Of a stretch of 43,768 nucleotides of DNA, positions 41,659 through 43,768 are shown one piece after another. Location of the stretch: NCBI GenBank assembly GCA_900538355.1, contig UPXS01000016.1, forward strand, positions 1-43,768, written 5' to 3'. Under the pieces are notes generated by a model. It was not told the DNA's origin. It worked only from the letters and a program-made list of their open reading frames with translations, and searched no databases. Within the stretch, counting starts at the first letter, position 1; each line of letters starts with the position of its first letter. Made by a program: the position numbers and the translations under genes. The DNA comes from an uncultured Veillonella sp. (GTDB taxonomy: Bacteria; Bacillota; Negativicutes; Veillonellales; Veillonellaceae).

Positions 41659-43768
41659 ATGTTACAATTTTCTGTAGTAAAAAAACTCAGAAATCGCTTG
41701 CATGTTAAGGTTACAGGTCATCATTTTACAGAAGCTGAAGCAGCTTATGTAGAGGATACATTACTCCTTAACGATGCAATTGTAGATGTAACCTTCTACA
41801 CTCGCAGCAGTCAAGTTGCCATTAAACATATTGGTGATGTTGACGCTGTGCGTGATGCAGTGCTAGGTCTACGCGATTTAGACTTGTCCGAAGCACCTGC
41901 TTTGAACGAATATTCTCCACGCTTGGTAAATAAAAAATACCGTGAAATGATGATCAACCGCACTGCAGTTTACTTAGGTAAAAAAGCAGTATTGCCTGCA
42001 CCAATTGCAGCTGCATGGGCATGGTTTGATGGTATTAAATTTATCGGCAAAGCTATTAAAACATTGTGGCAACGTAAGTTAACTGTAGAAGTGCTTGATG
42101 GTGTAGCTATTGGTGCTGCATTACTTCAAAAAGATTACCCTACAGCTGGCGCTGTTATGTACCTATTAGGTATTGGCGATATCTTAGAAGAATGGACTCA
42201 CCGTAAATCTGTATTAAATCTTGCTCAAAGCATGTCTTTGAATGTAGATAAGGTATGGGTTTTGGTTGATGACATTGAAGTGAGCAAGCCAGTTAACGAA
42301 GTTGTAGCAGGGGATCAAATTATCATTCGCCAAGGCGAAGTGATTCCATTGGATGGCGTCGTTATCGATGGTGTTGTTCTTGTTAATGAAAGCTCCATGA
42401 CTGGTGAACCAGAAGCGGTTCGTCGCGATCAAGACAGTTCCGTATATGCTGGTACTGTTGTTGAAGACGGTAAAGCTATTGTAGAAGTACGTAGCACATC
42501 CAAAACATCTCGTTACGAAAAAATCGTTAACCTTATTGAAGAGTCTGAACAAATGAAATCCGGTATGGAACAACAAGCATACCGCATGGCTGATAAATTA
42601 GTTCCAATTAGCTTTATTGGTGCTGGTTTGACATACTTGTTGACTCGTAATGTAATGAAAGCATTGTCTTTCGTAATGGTTGACTTCTCTTGTGCTCTTA
42701 AATTATCTATTCCATTAGCAGTACTTTCCGCTATGCAAGAAGCATCTAAACGCGGTATCACTGTTAAAGGTGGTAAATTCTTAGAACAAATTGCACAAGC
42801 AGATATGATTGTATTCGACAAAACAGGTACACTTACAAAAGCAGAACCTGAGTTTGAACAAATCATTCCATTTAACGGTCACGATGCAGACGAAATGTTA
42901 AAATTAGCTGCATGTATTGAGGAACATTTCCCTCATTCCATGGCAAAAGCAATTGTACGTGCTGCTAAGGATCATTCCTTGCCTCACAAGGAAATGCACT
43001 CTGACGTAGAATACGTTGTAGCTCATGGTATTGCATCTAAAGTTGGTCGCTACCGTGTACGCATTGGTAGTGCTCACTACATCTTTGATGATGAAAAAAC
43101 GAAGATTCCTGCAGATGAACAAGAAAAGTTCAATAATTTACCAAATTCATCTTCCCATATTTACCTCGCTATTGGAGGTACACTAGCAGCGGTTATTTGT
43201 ATTAAAGACCCTGTTCGTGAGGAAGCAAAACAAGTTATAGCTGATTTACATACATTGGGCATTAAAAAGGTTGTCATGATGACTGGCGACTCTAAACGTA
43301 ATGCACAACGCGTAGCTGACGAACTCGGTATTGATGAAGTGCATGCTGAAGTATTGCCAGAGGATAAAGCGGCTTATGTAAAACAAGCAAAAGCTGAAGG
43401 CTATACTGTTATGATGGTAGGGGATGGCATTAACGATTCCCCAGCAATTTCTGAGGCACACGTTGGTATCGCTATGAATGAAGGCGCTCCAATCGCTCAA
43501 AAAATTGCGAACGTTACTATTTCTTCCGATCATCTACAAGCTCTTGTAGACTTACGCCGCATTTCTATGGCATTGATGAAACGTATCAAAGCTAACTACA
43601 ATGGTATCGTTGGTTTCAATGGTGCTCTTGTTGGTGGTGGCGTACTCGGTATTATGCCGCCAAGCCAAACAGCTTGGTTGCACAATCTATTCACATTGGG
43701 TATTGGCTTAGAAAGCATGACTCCATTGTTGAAAAAAGAAGAACCAAAGGACGCTGTTCCTACAATTG
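41659..43768 (+). CDS. P1B-type metal-transporting ATPase, 3' end outside the window (FezB-like candidate)
   Basis: At least 703 residues; no stop before the window ends. P-type ATPase motifs are complete: the actuator TGEP (ESSMTGEPEAV), phosphorylated Asp387 in FDKTGTLTK, the nucleotide-domain region EEHFPHSMAKAIV (HP replaced by the PHS form), MTGDSKRNAQRVADELGI, and GDGINDSPAISEAHVGIAM. The metal-site helix reads VDFSCALKLSIPLAV (Cys345), not the CPC or SPC of Cu or Zn exporters. The N-terminus has no CxxC metal-binding domain; it starts with a basic stretch KKLRNRLHVKVTGHHF. These traits suit the P1B6 group to which ferrosome FezB belongs (from memory). AGAGGA precedes the ATG. Position behind feoAB suggests iron. 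Confidence 0.85.
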   Translation, partial: MLQFSVVKKLRNRLHVKVTGHHFTEAEAAYVEDTLLLNDAIVDVTFYTRSSQVAIKHIGDVDAVRDAVLGLRDLDLSEAPALNEYSPRLVNKKYREMMINRTAVYLGKKAVLPAPIAAAWAWFDGIKFIGKAIKTLWQRKLTVEVLDGVAIGAALLQKDYPTAGAVMYLLGIGDILEEWTHRKSVLNLAQSMSLNVDKVWVLVDDIEVSKPVNEVVAGDQIIIRQGEVIPLDGVVIDGVVLVNESSMTGEPEAVRRDQDSSVYAGTVVEDGKAIVEVRSTSKTSRYEKIVNLIEESEQMKSGMEQQAYRMADKLVPISFIGAGLTYLLTRNVMKALSFVMVDFSCALKLSIPLAVLSAMQEASKRGITVKGGKFLEQIAQADMIVFDKTGTLTKAEPEFEQIIPFNGHDADEMLKLAACIEEHFPHSMAKAIVRAAKDHSLPHKEMHSDVEYVVAHGIASKVGRYRVRIGSAHYIFDDEKTKIPADEQEKFNNLPNSSSHIYLAIGGTLAAVICIKDPVREEAKQVIADLHTLGIKKVVMMTGDSKRNAQRVADELGIDEVHAEVLPEDKAAYVKQAKAEGYTVMMVGDGINDSPAISEAHVGIAMNEGAPIAQKIANVTISSDHLQALVDLRRISMALMKRIKANYNGIVGFNGALVGGGVLGIMPPSQTAWLHNLFTLGIGLESMTPLLKKEEPKDAVPTI

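Noticed and set aside
42214..43533. Minus-strand frames opposite the P-type ATPase
   Set aside because: The plus strand encodes a complete run of ATPase motifs; the minus frames have no recognisable domain.

Overview
The window looks like a chromosomal segment of a diderm Firmicute of the class Negativicutes, most likely Veillonella. The reasons are the AT-rich sequence with strong AGGAGG-type ribosome binding sites, the family-level look of the proteins, and a gene order closely related to the Bacillus purR-glmU-prs-pth and yaaO-tmk-holB-yaaT-yabB-yabC-metS-yabD-yabE-rnmV-ksgA neighbourhoods. The genus is an inference from memory; no search was run.

Layout. 1-580: the 3' end of a 5S rRNA gene with its terminator, then about 400 nt of gene-free, hairpin-rich DNA that includes two tandem hairpins of identical architecture differing by compensatory base pairs. 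580-1000: a molybdate/pterin-binding Mop protein and a tRNA-Gly(CCC) on the minus strand. 1100-5000: a PepSY membrane protein and two tandem NhaA antiporters. 5230-5840: a secreted peptidoglycan-binding/3D-domain protein. 6066-10054: purR, glmU, prs, pth (purine control, UDP-GlcNAc, PRPP, peptidyl-tRNA recycling). 10113-18552: an Orn/Lys/Arg decarboxylase, tmk, holB, ricT, trmN6, rsmI, metG, tatD, tightly packed with several overlapping starts. 18756-23975: a polyphosphate operon with two Ppx/GppA-type proteins (the second looks degenerate) and ppk1. 24402-25379: a G5/3D-domain cell-wall protein (YabE-like). 25504-28886, minus strand: a LysR regulator, a MetE-like (YxjG/YxjH-type) protein and an MsrA-MsrB fusion, suggesting a methionine supply and repair unit. 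28991-30386: rnmV and rsmA. 30476-33794, minus: GltS symporter and release factor RF3. 33971-36280: topoisomerase III. 36361-37659, minus: DEAD-box helicase. 38224-43768: a Fur-box-rich iron region with feoA, feoB, a FeoB-associated Cys-rich peptide, a small Ala-rich protein with a GxxxG motif, and a P1B-type ATPase that runs off the end of the window.

The most interesting candidates are (1) the iron region, whose last two genes resemble the FezA/FezB pair of ferrosome (iron-storage organelle) loci; (2) the covarying tandem hairpins behind the rRNA operon; (3) the degenerate second Ppx/GppA protein fixed between an intact Ppx and Ppk; and (4) a small hairpin that looks like two fused IS150-group insertion-sequence ends acting as a terminator. 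Protein functions are assigned from recognised motifs; no homology search was possible.
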